Assembly: GCA_944470555.2 (NCBI GenBank)
Contig: OX104130.1
Span: 47,587,491-47,651,490 of the forward strand
Source of the DNA: Heterobilharzia americana
Taxonomy: Eukaryota; Platyhelminthes; Trematoda; Strigeidida; Schistosomatidae
Length of the DNA stretch: 64,000 bases
Direction: 5' to 3'
The notes beneath the pieces were generated by a model. It saw only the letters and a program-made list of their open reading frames with translations. It did not search any database and had not been told where the DNA came from. Below, piece after piece: positions 22,440 to 34,799 of this stretch (position 1 is its first letter; every line of letters starts with the position of its first letter). The position numbers were made by a program, and so were the translations under genes.

Positions 22440-23765
22440 GGAAGAAAACACTCAAAAGTGGTCGAAAGTCGTGATGAGATAACAAGGATGAATGAGAAAA
22501 TACTGAATTCAGCATGCCGGTTAAGATGAGAACAACGTGAGTTACAACTAAGCCACTGCAATCAATTCCAACTCATATCACTAAGAGTCACCAACCACCA
22601 GTTTCTGTTGTCACGTGGACCCTGCACGGAAGGCACAGACTATCCTACACGATTCAGACTTATGCTGTGTTTTAGGCTGGCCAACTATGACATTTATTCA
22701 GCTTGAACCAACTTCAGCTAACAGTGTGCATCGAAACAGACAGTGATTGGGCAGGCGCAAGACATGTCCTAACCACCTAAGCTAATGAGGATTCAAAGCA
22801 TCATCTGCCTAAAAATCTACACCTGACTCCTACATAACTAACGTGGTGACACCGCCACACACTACCTAGTCGTCTAAGAAAGCAGAGGTAATATAACAAC
22901 TAAAGCCTTCTGATCTCCACCTTCAGTGACCATGTCCCACAGCCATATAGACAGTCGGATATCACGAAGACACCACAAATGACGTAGGTCGGTGAAGGTT
23001 AATCAAGCCTTTTGGACCCGTGGAGATATTTCGTCGCTCATTAACTCATAATGACCAATCCTGTGGTCAAAATCCTGCAGTTTCTTCACGTCTTTTACTT
23101 TCAGCGGCCATTTCTCACAGCCACACAACGGGAAAGAATGGACCACAGCGCAGTATATTTATCGCTTATTAGGTAGTCCAGTATCTCGATAGTCAGCGTC
23201 AGAGATGGTGCAAGCTGGCAAATGATGAATGAGCCCTCTGTAACCGAGCTGGGATTTCGTCAACAACCAACCCATTTGAACTGATGCAACTCCACAATTA
23301 GGTGGGGTGATCGTTGTACACCACCACTTCATTCCTCAACCTTAGACTGAGATTAGTTCCATACCAGCCCTGAAGTGTCATCTTACATTTTAAAGGGATG
23401 AAACGCATTCCAAACATACTCAGATTTCTGCTCAACGCGTTCAAAAGACCCTGCACTTTTTTAGTGTCTCCACTTACAAGGACAATATCGTTTACGTGCT
23501 CCAAGTCAACCACGTACCCTTCGGGGAGTAGACCAATCTCTATGAAGTCAAACGTACCTGAGGTTATGTTCATTATTGCATTTACAATGAAGTTGAACGG
23601 GAACCGTGACAGCAGGCACCTCCTGCCAGACACCAATTATTGTCGCCAGTTCAGATGACAGCCTAATCCAAGCTCTTTCGTACGACTGTGCGCGTTTGAA
23701 TGGAGGACTTTGACTAGCCTTGCGTACTTGCTCAGTACTCTTTTTATAGTTAAACACTGTCATGG
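22440..23765 (-). mobile_element. RTE-type retrotransposon fragment (RT palm to 3' region)
   Basis: Minus strand 23763-23298 shows RT palm sequence (FPFNFIVNAIM, a DLEHVNDIVLVSGD block in place of the usual YADD, FGMRFIPLKCKM). The remainder to 22440 aligns with the C-terminal and tail part of the element at 6970-7600 (for example GAAAGTCGTGA.GAG.TA.CAAG). The catalytic YADD has become HVND, and frames are broken. Confidence 0.75.
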
Positions 23766-24168
23766 CACGTCACAGCCAACAGAGTAGAATTTCGCCTTCA
23801 GGTTATGTTCTACTTTGATTTTATATGTATGTCTATGGGTACAGATTAGACGATGTTATGGGGCGCGACAATAATCCTTAGATTCCTCAAAGCCCGGAAT
23901 TCCCTGGAAAGCCTTCACGGTCACTCATGATACACCGAACGCTTGTGAAAAACCACATGACCGCAGATGTCTCAGACTGCTTAACGGAAGTTCTAAAGAA
24001 GTGTAGAACACAAAATGACTATCAAAAATGCATACATTTCAATACACATCGTATATTTTTGACGTGACAATAAGGCTTTCACCGCATTTACATCATACTT
24101 CATGTTTTGAGGAAGCAAGAGAACCCCAGGAGTGAAGACTAAGGTCATCGTTCAACACTTCACCTACA

Positions 24169-24170
<2 letters not shown>

Positions 24171-24241
<71 letters not shown>
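24171..24241. repeat. (TA)n microsatellite
   Basis: Uninterrupted alternating TA tract of about 70 bases. Confidence 0.95.
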
Positions 24242-24244
<3 letters not shown>

Positions 24245-24479
24245 TAACACAAGGACACATCATATATCAAAAGTATGAAAGGTTGGTAGTGATGTAAAGT
24301 AACTTGAGCGCTGACAGAGTTTTAAGGCGGTTGATACTTATCGAATGCCCGCACCACGGAAGGTTATTCCTTCTTCAGGTTCCTGAGAAAGAAATTGGAT
24401 CAGCAATAGTGGTGCGTAATCGCAGAGCGCAAGGGACATCTGCTTGAGGCCGGTAACACGCAGCTTTTTTGGAATTCGG

Positions 24480-24880
24480 AGATTTCAGTTTGTCGACTGT
24501 GGATGCTGCTAAAAACTTATACCCCCGACGACGGGAGACCGTAGGGCAGGGGATACACCACCTTTTACATTTCGGTACGGGCCCACCATTCCACAGGGAG
24601 GACAACATTTGCATGGGACTGCTGGTCATCCACGAAACACCCCACTGCTGCCACATCCCTATCCAGCCATCAGTACGAATTCGCCCTCGGATCCATACCA
24701 CAGAGTAACTATTTACGCTATAACCGTAACTGCTTCCTGTTTCACCACTATTCGACTGATGTCTCTGGTGTGGTACGAGCTCATAGGGACAAGTACGTCA
24801 CCAATACAGCCCGTTGAGTCATTCTGATATGTGAAACCTACGACTACGTCAAAGTAGCAGCTATTGGCCAGATAAGTATT
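24480..24880. repeat. dispersed repeat, copy 2 of 2
   Basis: Colinear with 9560-9960; see that entry for shared landmarks. It lies between two RTE fragments on the minus strand. Family not recognised. Confidence 0.6.
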
Positions 24881-24899
24881 ATGCTTTCAGCGGTCACAT

Positions 24900-25720
24900 C
24901 TTACAGACGTACGACAGGATTACTATGCAATATTCACATCTGTAGGCATATGGTTGGATACCTCGCCAGTGTCAGAAGTGGCGTAGTCAACAAATGTGGA
25001 ACATACACTCCCATCTAAGCTAATCTATCGTCAGCAACCAGCCCGGTGTAACTTGTTCAGCGTATGAAGTGGCCACTGCATCTTCTCACTTTATCCTCGA
25101 TCTTCAAACTAAAAGTCGTCGCAGACCAGTCTTGAAGCATCATCGAATATGAAACAAGCGCAAAACGCATTTTGAGATTTTTGCGGAAAACATTTGGTCA
25201 GCATCTTCATCTAGTGGAAATTTCGTCTGCACATTTGATGTCAGTCGGATGCTTTTCCAGAAATCACCTTCACCATGTCTTGCACATGCGACTTCACACC
25301 GTTACATTGATTTGAAGTCAATTTCATCACGTAGGGATACTAATAAAACGCGTGATCTTAACACCTTGGGCGAAAATCTGACTACATTTGGTATGATTTA
25401 CACTTGGTGTGTAAGAGATCATGTTCGGATACTGATTCGGAACAACTCATCAGTCTTGATATTGTGGGTGAAGCAGCAGAGTGTATTGACCTCTCCACTT
25501 ATTTAGAAAATTGTATATCTTGGTCGACTGGTTGCCAACGCGGTTCCAGTACGCACGGCTTGCTTGACATTTGTCAAATCATATTATCTGTGGCGCAGGT
25601 GAGATATCTGCATACCAGCCACAGAATGAGTATGCTGTATAACATTCCATTTGGCCCCATTGAGAAAATCAGTGAAAATAGAAGTAATGCCGTCCACACT
25701 TACTGACTTCAGCTGAACCG
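24900..25720 (-). mobile_element. decayed RTE-type fragment
   Basis: Broken minus-strand frames near 25250-25000 give LKMRF, MMLQDWSATTFSLKIEDKV and LLTLARYPT, matching the region after the RT palm in RTE elements. The sequence is more decayed than at 22440-23765, with stops in every frame. Confidence 0.5.
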
Positions 25721-26149
25721 AAGAACAGGAAGCATTAGATTAGTATTCCTTAATGAGCTTTAATCCCTTCTGTAGGTTGTCGAAAATCAAACCATTCGGT
25801 GGCTTGAGATGCAGTGAGATATTGTTCGAGTGCGCAACTAGTGGCGATTATGAAGTTTTCTGGCCCTTCAGAATTGAACACAAAAGCAGTAAAAATTTTC
25901 GAATGCATTTACTGAAATCTTCCCCACATTTTAAATCGTTATTACCCCAATACCTCATGTTGCTTTATCTTTTTAGTTTCGGCATAATATTGTAGTCCGT
26001 TCGCGCGAGTCTATGCTTTTCTGGGTATGCATTTAGATGAAAAATTAAGAGGCGAGCGGTTTGAATAACGTCTTGCTTTGTTCATATCCAATCTAGAGGC
26101 GATACCACGGTATTTATCGCCGAAAAACAGTTGGCAACCATATCGTAAC

Positions 26150-29100
26150 AGTGAACGCGATTCAGTTAATTAAATGGACGCAAGAAATGCTACGTACAAC
26201 AACGCAACTACCTCCTCAACTCGGAAATACTTCCTGCTGGTGATTCGTAGTCGTCCGGACCGTTCGACTGCTATAGCTTTTGGCTCTTGTTGGGGACCAT
26301 TCGCCAAGAAGTATCTCTCTTGGTCTTTACATACGCACTTGGAGTATTCGGTCAAAGTTGCTGATAAAGTGAGAGAGACTGAGTACCAAGTTTCTGTTGG
26401 TAAGCTATCTACTTTACGCTTTATTCTCCTTTTAATTTACATTATTTGTATAATAAATCACTTAACTATAATGGTACAAAATACCAGATGGCAAGCCCTT
26501 AGTCGCATAACGAGGTCTGTAAGTGGACAGAATCCAGTCTGTGCCGAAAAGACGGTGCAGCAACACAATCACCGTATAAGATCCCCATAGCACTGTCACA
26601 CCAGGCACAACATTTGTTGAAAACGGCAAACCCCGTAGTCGGGGTGACAGTAACACATCTGCAGTCATAAGGTTGGTGGGAAATAAAGCATAGGGGAAAC
26701 GCACTACGTTGACATCATCCTACAGAAAGCAAACCACTTAGTCGTCAACAAACAGCAAACCTCTGACGACTGTAGTGTTTGCAAAGAATCGGTGTTGGAG
26801 GCTCAGAAAGCCTTTGCATGCAACTTCTGTCTTACATGGGTACACTGTAACTGTGATAATGGTTTATCGGGGCAGTACTACAGCTTTATGAGGAAGTACC
26901 CATGTAAATGGATGTGGTATATACGCCCAGTGTCAGAAATCAGCGGCTATCAGCACTGGCTAACTGGAAAACCTGGTTCAGTCAAAAATGTTACAAAAAG
27001 CGAGCTCTAATAATCTTTCCTCAGAATGCGGTCTAGCTCCACAGGTGTGCAGAAATGCCACAACTAGAGATAGGAAGAAATTGGCTTCCACTCCAAGTGA
27101 GACACCAAAAAGGTCCTTGCCTGTATCACCGCCACCCAGACGATTCAAAGGGACTGAACAACCTGAGGAAATAGGTTGCTTCGACAACGAATGGACGAAA
27201 GTGAATAGAGTAAGGGGCAGACCGAAAACTGACTTTTAAGCCGATATTCCACACTTACAGGACAAGAAAACGGATTCCACTATTCTGTTCAACGTCCCTA
27301 CACCAACAGACTCACTTTTAGAAAAAAGAAAAAAGTCCAACAAGGAGAAACGGGATGACTACCACAGAAAGTTGAGAATAGAAACCATTGCAGCCAACTT
27401 ATGCCGGCTCTCCAGAGGAAGTAGAGCACCTCGAGACAAGCCGCCACCACTTAGGGTATCAGCAATGATGGCAAACATACTGCTGCTGTCACGCCGACCA
27501 GACATTGCAGGTTCCTGCCCCATAAGGGTGAAACTAGACAAACCCTGGGTCACCAGAGAGGAAGTCCCGCTTAGTGATTTGCACAACGCTGCAACCATGG
27601 TGGTGCACGAAATACCCAAACTGGTAGGTGGATCCACAAAGTGTGATAATTACCTTCATGGTGTTGAGCAGTGGAGGTGGTTAGCGGCAAAAATAGGACT
27701 TGGGAATTTGTCTGCCAGCAGCGTAAGTAGGTTACCTAGACCTACGCACTTGCAGAGCATCTCCTCACCGAGATTGCTAGCTGTACGCTTTGACTGCATA
27801 GCATCACTAACAGAAGCTCTCACGACATGGTACGTGTGAAAGACCGCATAGGAGGTGCCATACGATGCTGTGAGAGTAAACCATGAACTACCAGACTAGA
27901 AGATAGGAGGGACCGCCAGTAGGAACTGGCAGGCAGAATCCGATGCAACGGCGCACTAGCCTCCAAAATTAACCAGACGGCCACCTCTCAAATAGTCTTG
28001 GGTGACTCGCGCAACCCAAAGGCAAATAGAGCGGAAAAAGAAGGCATGGTACCGGTGGCGTACATCACGCAAAGAACCAGACAGTCATAGCTACAAGACG
28101 TTACTCAACTTGTTTAGTATGAGAATTCGTAATGACAAGTACATACTAGAGCAACCTGGCTAAACAGTTAAGCTGCAATCCGAAAATTCTGTATAGGTTT
28201 ATGTCACAACGCAAATCGACGAATAACGGCTTAAACCTGATCACAGGGCCCACCGGAGAACTCTTGAACAACAGTGAGATAGAGGAACTGTTGAGCAGTC
28301 GGTTTGACGAGCAACTCAAACCAGTAATGCATCCACTATCAACATCTAGCAATGTAACGAAGTCCCAGGCCTGCGATACAAAGCTGATGAACGTGGTGAT
28401 TTCGTCAAACCAAGTGTTTGCGAAACTTTCAACACTGAGAATAGGGGAATCTCCGGACTCTGACGACATTAAACCGGTTGTCCTACGCAAATGTGCCAAA
28501 GCATTAGGCATACCACATGCAACCTGTTCATGCACTCTCTGGAAGTAAGTCAACTCCCAAAAGAATGGAAACGTGCCATCCTCTCGCCAATCTTCGAGGG
28601 AGGAGACCGAAAGAACCCGTGTAACTACAGACCAGTAGCATTACTCCCCATACTTTCCAAAGTACTGGAAAGCCTGGTTACAGATGTTGTTTGAGACTAC
28701 CTTAACAGAATAAAACATCGTCCATCCCACACAGCATGGCTTCAGAACCGGGCGGTCACGTGCCGCAAACTTGATGACCGCTTGGGATGACTGGACCACT
28801 AGATGGGACAACAAACAACCAGTTCACGTTATCTTCTTGAACTTGGCCAAAGCTTTTAAAAGCGTCCCACACTACATTATGCTCGCCAAACTAGTAAATG
28901 TGGGTATCACTGAACCACTCTTAGCATGGCTTACAGCATACCTAGAGGATAGAGAATTCTGTACTAAAGTAAACAGAATTCGATCAACCTGGAGGAAGGC
29001 AAGAACAGGAGTTTCTCAAGGAGTAATCCTTGGACCACTCCTATTTTTACTATTCAAAAACGACCTCCCAACTAAAATCTCTATCCTTCTATTCGCCGAC

Positions 29101-29990
29101 GACATCAAAATGTGGAGGACGATAGGCGACGATGAGGATCCTAGGATACTCCAAAAACTACCTGTTGCAGCTGGAGTCCTGGTCAGCTGCAAACGGTTTA
29201 AGTTTTAATCTGGAGAAGTGCAGGGTGATGTATCTTCGCACACCAAAGGCAATGTAAATCAACTACACTCTTAGCAAGCGTGCAATCACTAAGGTATCCA
29301 CAGAGAAGGACCTAGGACTAAACTCTTCTGACACACTGGATACTACTGGTATTTATAAGGGAGCGGCAGCAAGGGTGAACGCTTTAACGCAATTTCTAAG
29401 AAGGCAACTTGGATTGTTAACCCCAGAGTTATTCCTCATGGTATTCAAGACCTACGTTATACCACACCTGGAGGTGTTCAACACGATAGCTCCCCCCCCC
29501 CCACTACTAAAGAGAGACGCAAATTCTCTCAAGAAGGTACAAAGAAGAGCGACAAGGTTGGTTGTCAGACTAACAGGCAAAAAATATGCGCAACGCCTCA
29601 GACAACTCAACTTGTTCACACTAAACTATCAAAGAAAACGAGGTGATCTGATAACAGCCTACAAGATCATTCACCAAGTGGACTACCCAAATAGGACAAC
29701 ATTACCGGTCCAAAGCCGACAGTCCCGTGGGAATCCCACTCGCATATCCCACCATTGGGCAATGACTAGAGTGAGGTACAACTTCTCCCATAGAGTGTGT
29801 GCCTTATGGAACGCACTGCCAAAAGAAGTGGCCACAGCTACATCAGTCAACTCCTTCAAACGACTACTCAATGAGTATGTGAGCGCAAATGCCTTACCAC
29901 GAACATTTGTTAGTAGCAACCTATGATAAGCCCTTCCATCCTTGTTTTCCCCTTCTATTCCCCAACCCTAGTATCTGAAGTAAGACGCAT
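26150..29990 (+). mobile_element. CR1-type non-LTR retrotransposon, endonuclease region missing
   Basis: ORF1-like remains at 26760-27839 begin with a PHD-like zinc cluster (CSVC, then CNFC, WVHCNC) and continue with Pro/Arg-rich and helical segments. Reverse transcriptase follows from about 28200: PKEWKRAILSPIFEGGD, NYRPVALLPILSKVLE, LNLAKAFKSVPH, TGVSQGVILGPLLFLLF, and FADDIKMW at about 29090. The thumb and tail at 29375-29926 end in WNALPKEVATATSVNSFKRL. Between ORF1 and RT only about 350 bases remain, too little for an AP-type endonuclease. A C13 run at 29489 and several stops break the frames. Start and end of the element are approximate. Confidence 0.75.
29375..29926 (+). pseudogene. 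CR1 reverse transcriptase thumb and C-terminal tail
   Basis: A 183-codon open stretch, the longest intact piece of the element. It holds LLTPELFLMVFKTYVIPHLE, LKKVQRRATRLV, YQRKRGDLITAYKIIH and RYNFSHRVCALWNALPKE, the standard order after the CR1 palm. It has no catalytic site and is not a stand-alone gene. Confidence 0.75.
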
Positions 29991-31063
29991 TTCTCCTCTG
30001 TATTATTACCAGTCACATTTATCTTTTTGAAAGTACTTTTCACTTCTCTTTTTCTCATTCCCCACTCACCGTTCCTATCACTACTTAAGTAATGCTTAAC
30101 ACTTACTTGCAGGTGCTTACAACAGGAATCGCAAACGGTTGATTGGTCTTATCAGCAGCTCCGTTGCCCTCCTAAACAAACCAAGCTACATTTTGCAAAT
30201 AAAACACCTTCGAATAGACAAACACTACCTCCAAAGCTATAAGCAGGAAAACGCAAAGACTTCTGCGACCATCGAAGGAGTACGACAGAATAAAAAGAAC
30301 CAAGCCTCAAGACCTAGAAGCGACAGCTCAAAAACCGCTAGTTTCCTCTACTCGCACTATTGATGTTGGATGTTGGAGGATGTATCCAAACTCCACCATA
30401 AAACCCCAAAACCGGCTCTAAAGTTGTGTACTGTGCATCCAAGCGAACTGCCAATGACTTGAAGGTACTGAATTGGGGATGAGAACGTTGCGGGTGATCA
30501 AGTATCCTAGTGCTAAAGCAGTAAGTCTAGTTCACGCATCCAAAAACCTTGGACACAAACATCTTGTAAAGATATGGTGCTGCTAATGAGAATGATTATA
30601 CTTTGTGAACCCTGAATGGTCACAACCTTTATACACTCGAGGTCTATAAAACATGGGAAAGTGTATCTTATTTAGGTAGAGAGGAGTTAAACTCAATTCA
30701 TCATGTGGTCCGCTAGCACTACTGAGAATGAAAAAAGCCTGTATACACAGATACCACTCACGTGGAAGTTTTCCGTCCTAACTATCATATACCGGAAAAG
30801 TTATTTACTTTAGATAGAACGAGATTTTTAGCAGGTCTACAGTTATTTTGACTCGAAAGAACTGAATAACCCCAGCCAATAGTCATCTCATATGTCCTTC
30901 TTATAAGGACACCTGACACAGCTTACAGATCCATGTAGGTAACGTTAAGTCCGACGGAATTAGCAGATGGGTGGAGTTAAATGTTCGGGACTTTCACGTT
31001 GAATTTTAATGCGATATATAAAAGTTAAATTATTAAAAACGAGTTGAAGGCAAAAACAGCAAC
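29991..31063. other. no recognised feature
   Basis: Possibly the 3' UTR of the CR1-like element at first, then unassigned sequence; the open frame at 30139-30363 has no recognisable domain. Confidence 0.4.
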
Positions 31064-31233
31064 CTTGAGGTGCCGCTCAATTTTAATCGTTTCCTTATAA
31101 TTTCGAAGAACAATGGCACGGTTGAGATCCTCAAATTTTGTGTTGACATTGAGTCGCTCACAATCATCGAATGAATATCGGGGATCAGGATGCAGAGATG
31201 ACCTTATTGAAGAGAAAGAAGAATGTCTAGCGG
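31064..31233 (-). CDS. candidate internal exon of an unidentified gene
   Basis: 170 bases on the minus strand between acceptor TTTTGACAG and donor AAG|GTTGCT, entering in phase 1 and leaving in phase 0. The 56 encoded residues are charged and look protein-like: LHPDPRYSFDDCERLN, FEDLNRAIVLRNYKETIKI, ERHLK. No family recognised. Its phase would also fit the alternative acceptor of mL45 exon 2 at 20880, but the sequence does not resemble an mL45 N terminus and the 10 kb gap makes this speculative. Confidence 0.35.
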
Positions 31234-31259
31234 CTGTCAAAATGATGGGCAAATAAACA

Positions 31260-32080
31260 GATAAAAAAGGAATACAGAGGGACTCGAAATCTGTTTTACG
31301 AGCTTGTATAAATCAGTTGATTCCCTCGTGTTAGCTTCTAGGTCTTGTGGGATGGTTCCAGGTCTATAGTGGACTCCGACGCAGTAAGTCCACTCACCCG
31401 CCTACTGACTCTGATTGACTTTGGGAGTTGTTGGGTGTTTGTTTGATTTCTGGGGAAGCGTATGACCCACTCTAGGACTGTGGTGCTGACAGTTTCCTCA
31501 AACGCCTTGCACCAGATAGTTTTCTGGACTGGCCATGAAGAGAAGATAAGGCGAATGGAAACGTAGCTCAGAAGAAATAGACAGAAAATGAGGGAGAGAA
31601 AATAAACGATGGGGAGATTCCGGGTAGATCTGGGAAAGGCGGGAACTAAAGCAGTGATATAGAGAAACTAGATAAATAGGATGAAACTGGAGACAACTGG
31701 AGGGGGGAAAGAAGTGGTTGGAGTTATGGTAGAGATACCGGAAACGGAGGAAATGGTATTAACCGTGGTACGGTAACTGCTACTTTCGAGACCGAAGCGC
31801 TTCAAGTTACCTAAGGTAATAAAGAACCACACTGGCAATCCACTTACGTTAAAGAGACACCCCTGGGCTGAACACAAAAGGACTGGCACCGAATAAACTT
31901 ACGGACAGCTCGAACAGACAGGCAACGTACGTACGAAAGCATTGAGAGCCGATTAACAGGGGGACCAAGCCAGGCTTACAAACACGTTTGTTTCTAACCC
32001 ATGAGGTCTCTTTTGCCACGCTGATTCATTTTGGCAGGCTAAAGTGGGAGTCTTTTAGCTGCTAGGCACGAACGGCGACA
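31260..32080. other. no recognised feature
   Basis: Moderately GC-richer sequence with no convincing coding frame; may be part of a CR1 5' region. Confidence 0.35.
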
Positions 32081-33000
32081 CTGAAGTGGCTGAGCTCTTC
32101 GCCGACCAGTATTTGCAAATCTTTTCGTCATCGTCCACCTACTCAGGAGTCTGCGAATATCCCATTAACCAAGTGGGAATCTCATTCGTCGACCTAGGCG
32201 TGGAGCTAGTACGGCGCAAACTGCTGCTTCTCACCAAAGACACCTCTACGAAACCAGATGAAGTCCATCCGATGGTACTACGAGAGGGAGCCTCAATCTT
32301 GTCCAAACCTTCAAGTAAATTATTTAAGAATTCTCCAAGTCGTGGAAAAGTACCGACTCTTGGAAGTTGGGCCACATAACGCCAATCTTCAAAGGGGGTC
32401 AGTGAAGCAGTCCGAAGAAACATAGGCCAGTGACACTTGAGAGTTTTAGCCCCTCAAGACTTAAAATCCTGTGCCAACTGTGACACAAACGCATTTCGCG
32501 GAAACTTGGCGTTAGTAACTCTTAGACAGATTTTCGGACAATTCGATCGGAGATGCTTCCACCAAATTCTCAACAGCTTCGTACGGCCTCACCTGGAGTT
32601 CAGGACCATCGTCTTCTCCCTTCTCTCCAGAAGGACAAATTAAGCCTAGAACGTATCCAGAGGCGCTCGACAAAGTCTCTTCAAGGACTTAAGTCGAAAG
32701 CATACAGAGAACGGCTGGTTGCGCTGTATCTGAACACCATGGAATACAGGAGGCTAATAGGGGACATGATAATGACCCACAACATTCTGAGCACTCTTGG
32801 CCACCCACTCTGTCACTTGTGGAATCTTGGCTGTAGCGCTAATCTCACGGAACACGCACACAAACTAAGCCTGGAACATAGCAGGGTGGATGTCAGACAC
32901 GATTTTTATCCCCTAGGATTTGTTGAACCTGGAATACTCTTCCTGCCAACTGGATACTTATATGACACGTGGCTGGCATCTGCCCAGAACTAACTGAATT
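32080..33000 (+). mobile_element. CR1-type fragment with deleted RT palm
   Basis: The front piece at 32086-32400 has VELVRRKLLLLTKDTSTKPD and EVHPMVLREGA, the pre-RT finger motif of CR1 elements. The next piece from 32437 already corresponds to the thumb (DRRCFHQILNSFVRPHLEF, LERIQRRSTKSL, EYRRLIGDMIMTHNIL). The catalytic palm between them is missing, so this is an internally deleted copy. Confidence 0.65.
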
Positions 33001-33122
33001 TTCACGTTTTAACCACCGCTGTCCCTCCTTCTTTGCCTGTGTACAGGTTAGCAACCATAGGAAGTAGTGATCCACGGATTGTAGACGTGGAAGGCAGTTG
33101 AGCGAAAGCTTCTTCTACTCCG

Positions 33123-33416
33123 TCAACAACCACTTGAACCAATCATTTGAATGTAAGACGTTCTGTGGGGAGGCATAAGGGTGAACAGAGTTTGCGTTAA
33201 TAGTGGCAATACAAGAGAATCAGCACGGAGGCAACTGCATCGGAATGACACGAAATCGGTCTTTTTTCGGCCTCCAACGGATGAGTACGGGCCAAATGTT
33301 GGTACATAGCTGTCCGAACTCTTTTTGAAGCTGTTGACGAATGGAACAGTGGCAACCTCTATCAATAATGCTTTCCAGTGGCCACAAACTTGAAGAGAGG
33401 AGAAATATGAAGACAC
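33123..33416 (-). mobile_element. CR1 C-terminal scrap
   Basis: Minus strand gives VCGHWKALLIEVATVPFVNSF followed by KKSSDSY, which matches the WNALPxEVVxAxSVNSFK tail of CR1-type reverse transcriptases, in opposite orientation to the neighbouring fragment. Confidence 0.6.
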
Positions 33417-33419
33417 ACG

Positions 33420-34795
33420 TGATCTGATTTACTGATGGACAATTTTCTTCGGGCTTCCACGGAAATTACCACTGTGACCGTCCAGTAAAACTTCACTTTT
33501 ATGTTAAGTTTAATTACTTAGTAACCCATGGGCGGCCATCAAGCCATCACGTAACCTATGCTAATTAAGAGAGTGAAACCCTGCGTCCCTTAGCCTATTC
33601 CTGTACGGCTTTTATCAAACCCCTACAACACCTTTCGTGGCTCGCCTACGAAATCCAAATGTAACTGTAAAGGAAATAAAGACTCAGCCATAGAAGCGCT
33701 AGCGGTGTAGTAAAAGAATGGAAGATGAGCCTCTCCCTCGACCAATCTGACTGAATTGGTGTACCTCTGTATAATCTATGATGCATTCAAATTCCGTCAC
33801 AAAATCCTGAAACAGGTTCTGAATTTGTCTTACGCCCCACGTTTTTGATATTCCATAAGTTGAAGTGGTGGCTACACCGCCTTGCTCACTTAGAAAGCAG
33901 CTTCATGTTTGCACGCGCATTTTCACCCTTTCATTATCGGTTTTTGAGGTTTCCGTAAAGACCACTGCGGGGTTCCCTGTTTACATCTCCGGGGCAACCA
34001 GCAACCTCTTTAGACTGCTACAAAGTTGTCCACAAGCCTGTGGTGTTCAGGAGCATAGCGGTCAAGTTTCCCGGACTCGCTCTGGTCTGAATTGTATTGG
34101 GGCTTCATCACAACCTCTGTCGCTAATCTCTCGGCCTTCACACAGAGGTTAAGTTCTCCGCAGCGGCATTACAACGCGGCATCATACATTTTGAAAAACC
34201 TGGGAAATGCTCAACGCAGGCGGCATACTTCATCCTCCATGTATTAAAAACTGGGCGCCCGTACTTCTAGTTGACAGAAGACACGGGCCAATCTGAACGA
34301 CTGTAAAGATAAGGCGAATGTGAATTAGAAAGTGCAGAACCCTCCGCGACACTGTCAAAAATTCCTTCGGGAGAAATTTTCGCCGAATGTTTTTCAGTCG
34401 CTTCCTCAACGTCCCAAGACCACACTGTATTGTGCTCAAGTCTTTCTGAGACACTTAAGGTTTGCATAGCTTGACGATGGCAGCAAACACTTATGAAATC
34501 CCAGCGCAAGTGGTTGCGGTGAGCATCTTTATCTGAGCTTACGACAAGAACTACGTCGAAAAAGGCGTGGGAAAAATCCTAGCGTGTGAAAGACACCATC
34601 AGTGAAGCTCCAGGAGGCTAGCATTGTGTCGCATCGTTCTGAAGATAGACGAAATAGTTCAAAAAATCGAATGGCGACTACGATGTTTTTGACATCGCCT
34701 GGGTAGCCTGTTATCCGGTGGTAGGGCGACTTTCCAGAAAGCAGTCACTACTTTCGGGGAAATGCTCATGCCTTATATCCGAGGCACCGAGTAGC
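33420..34795. other. no recognised feature
   Basis: About 1.4 kb without a coding region or repeat family I can name; likely further decayed element sequence. Confidence 0.35.
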
Positions 34796-34799
34796 CATC

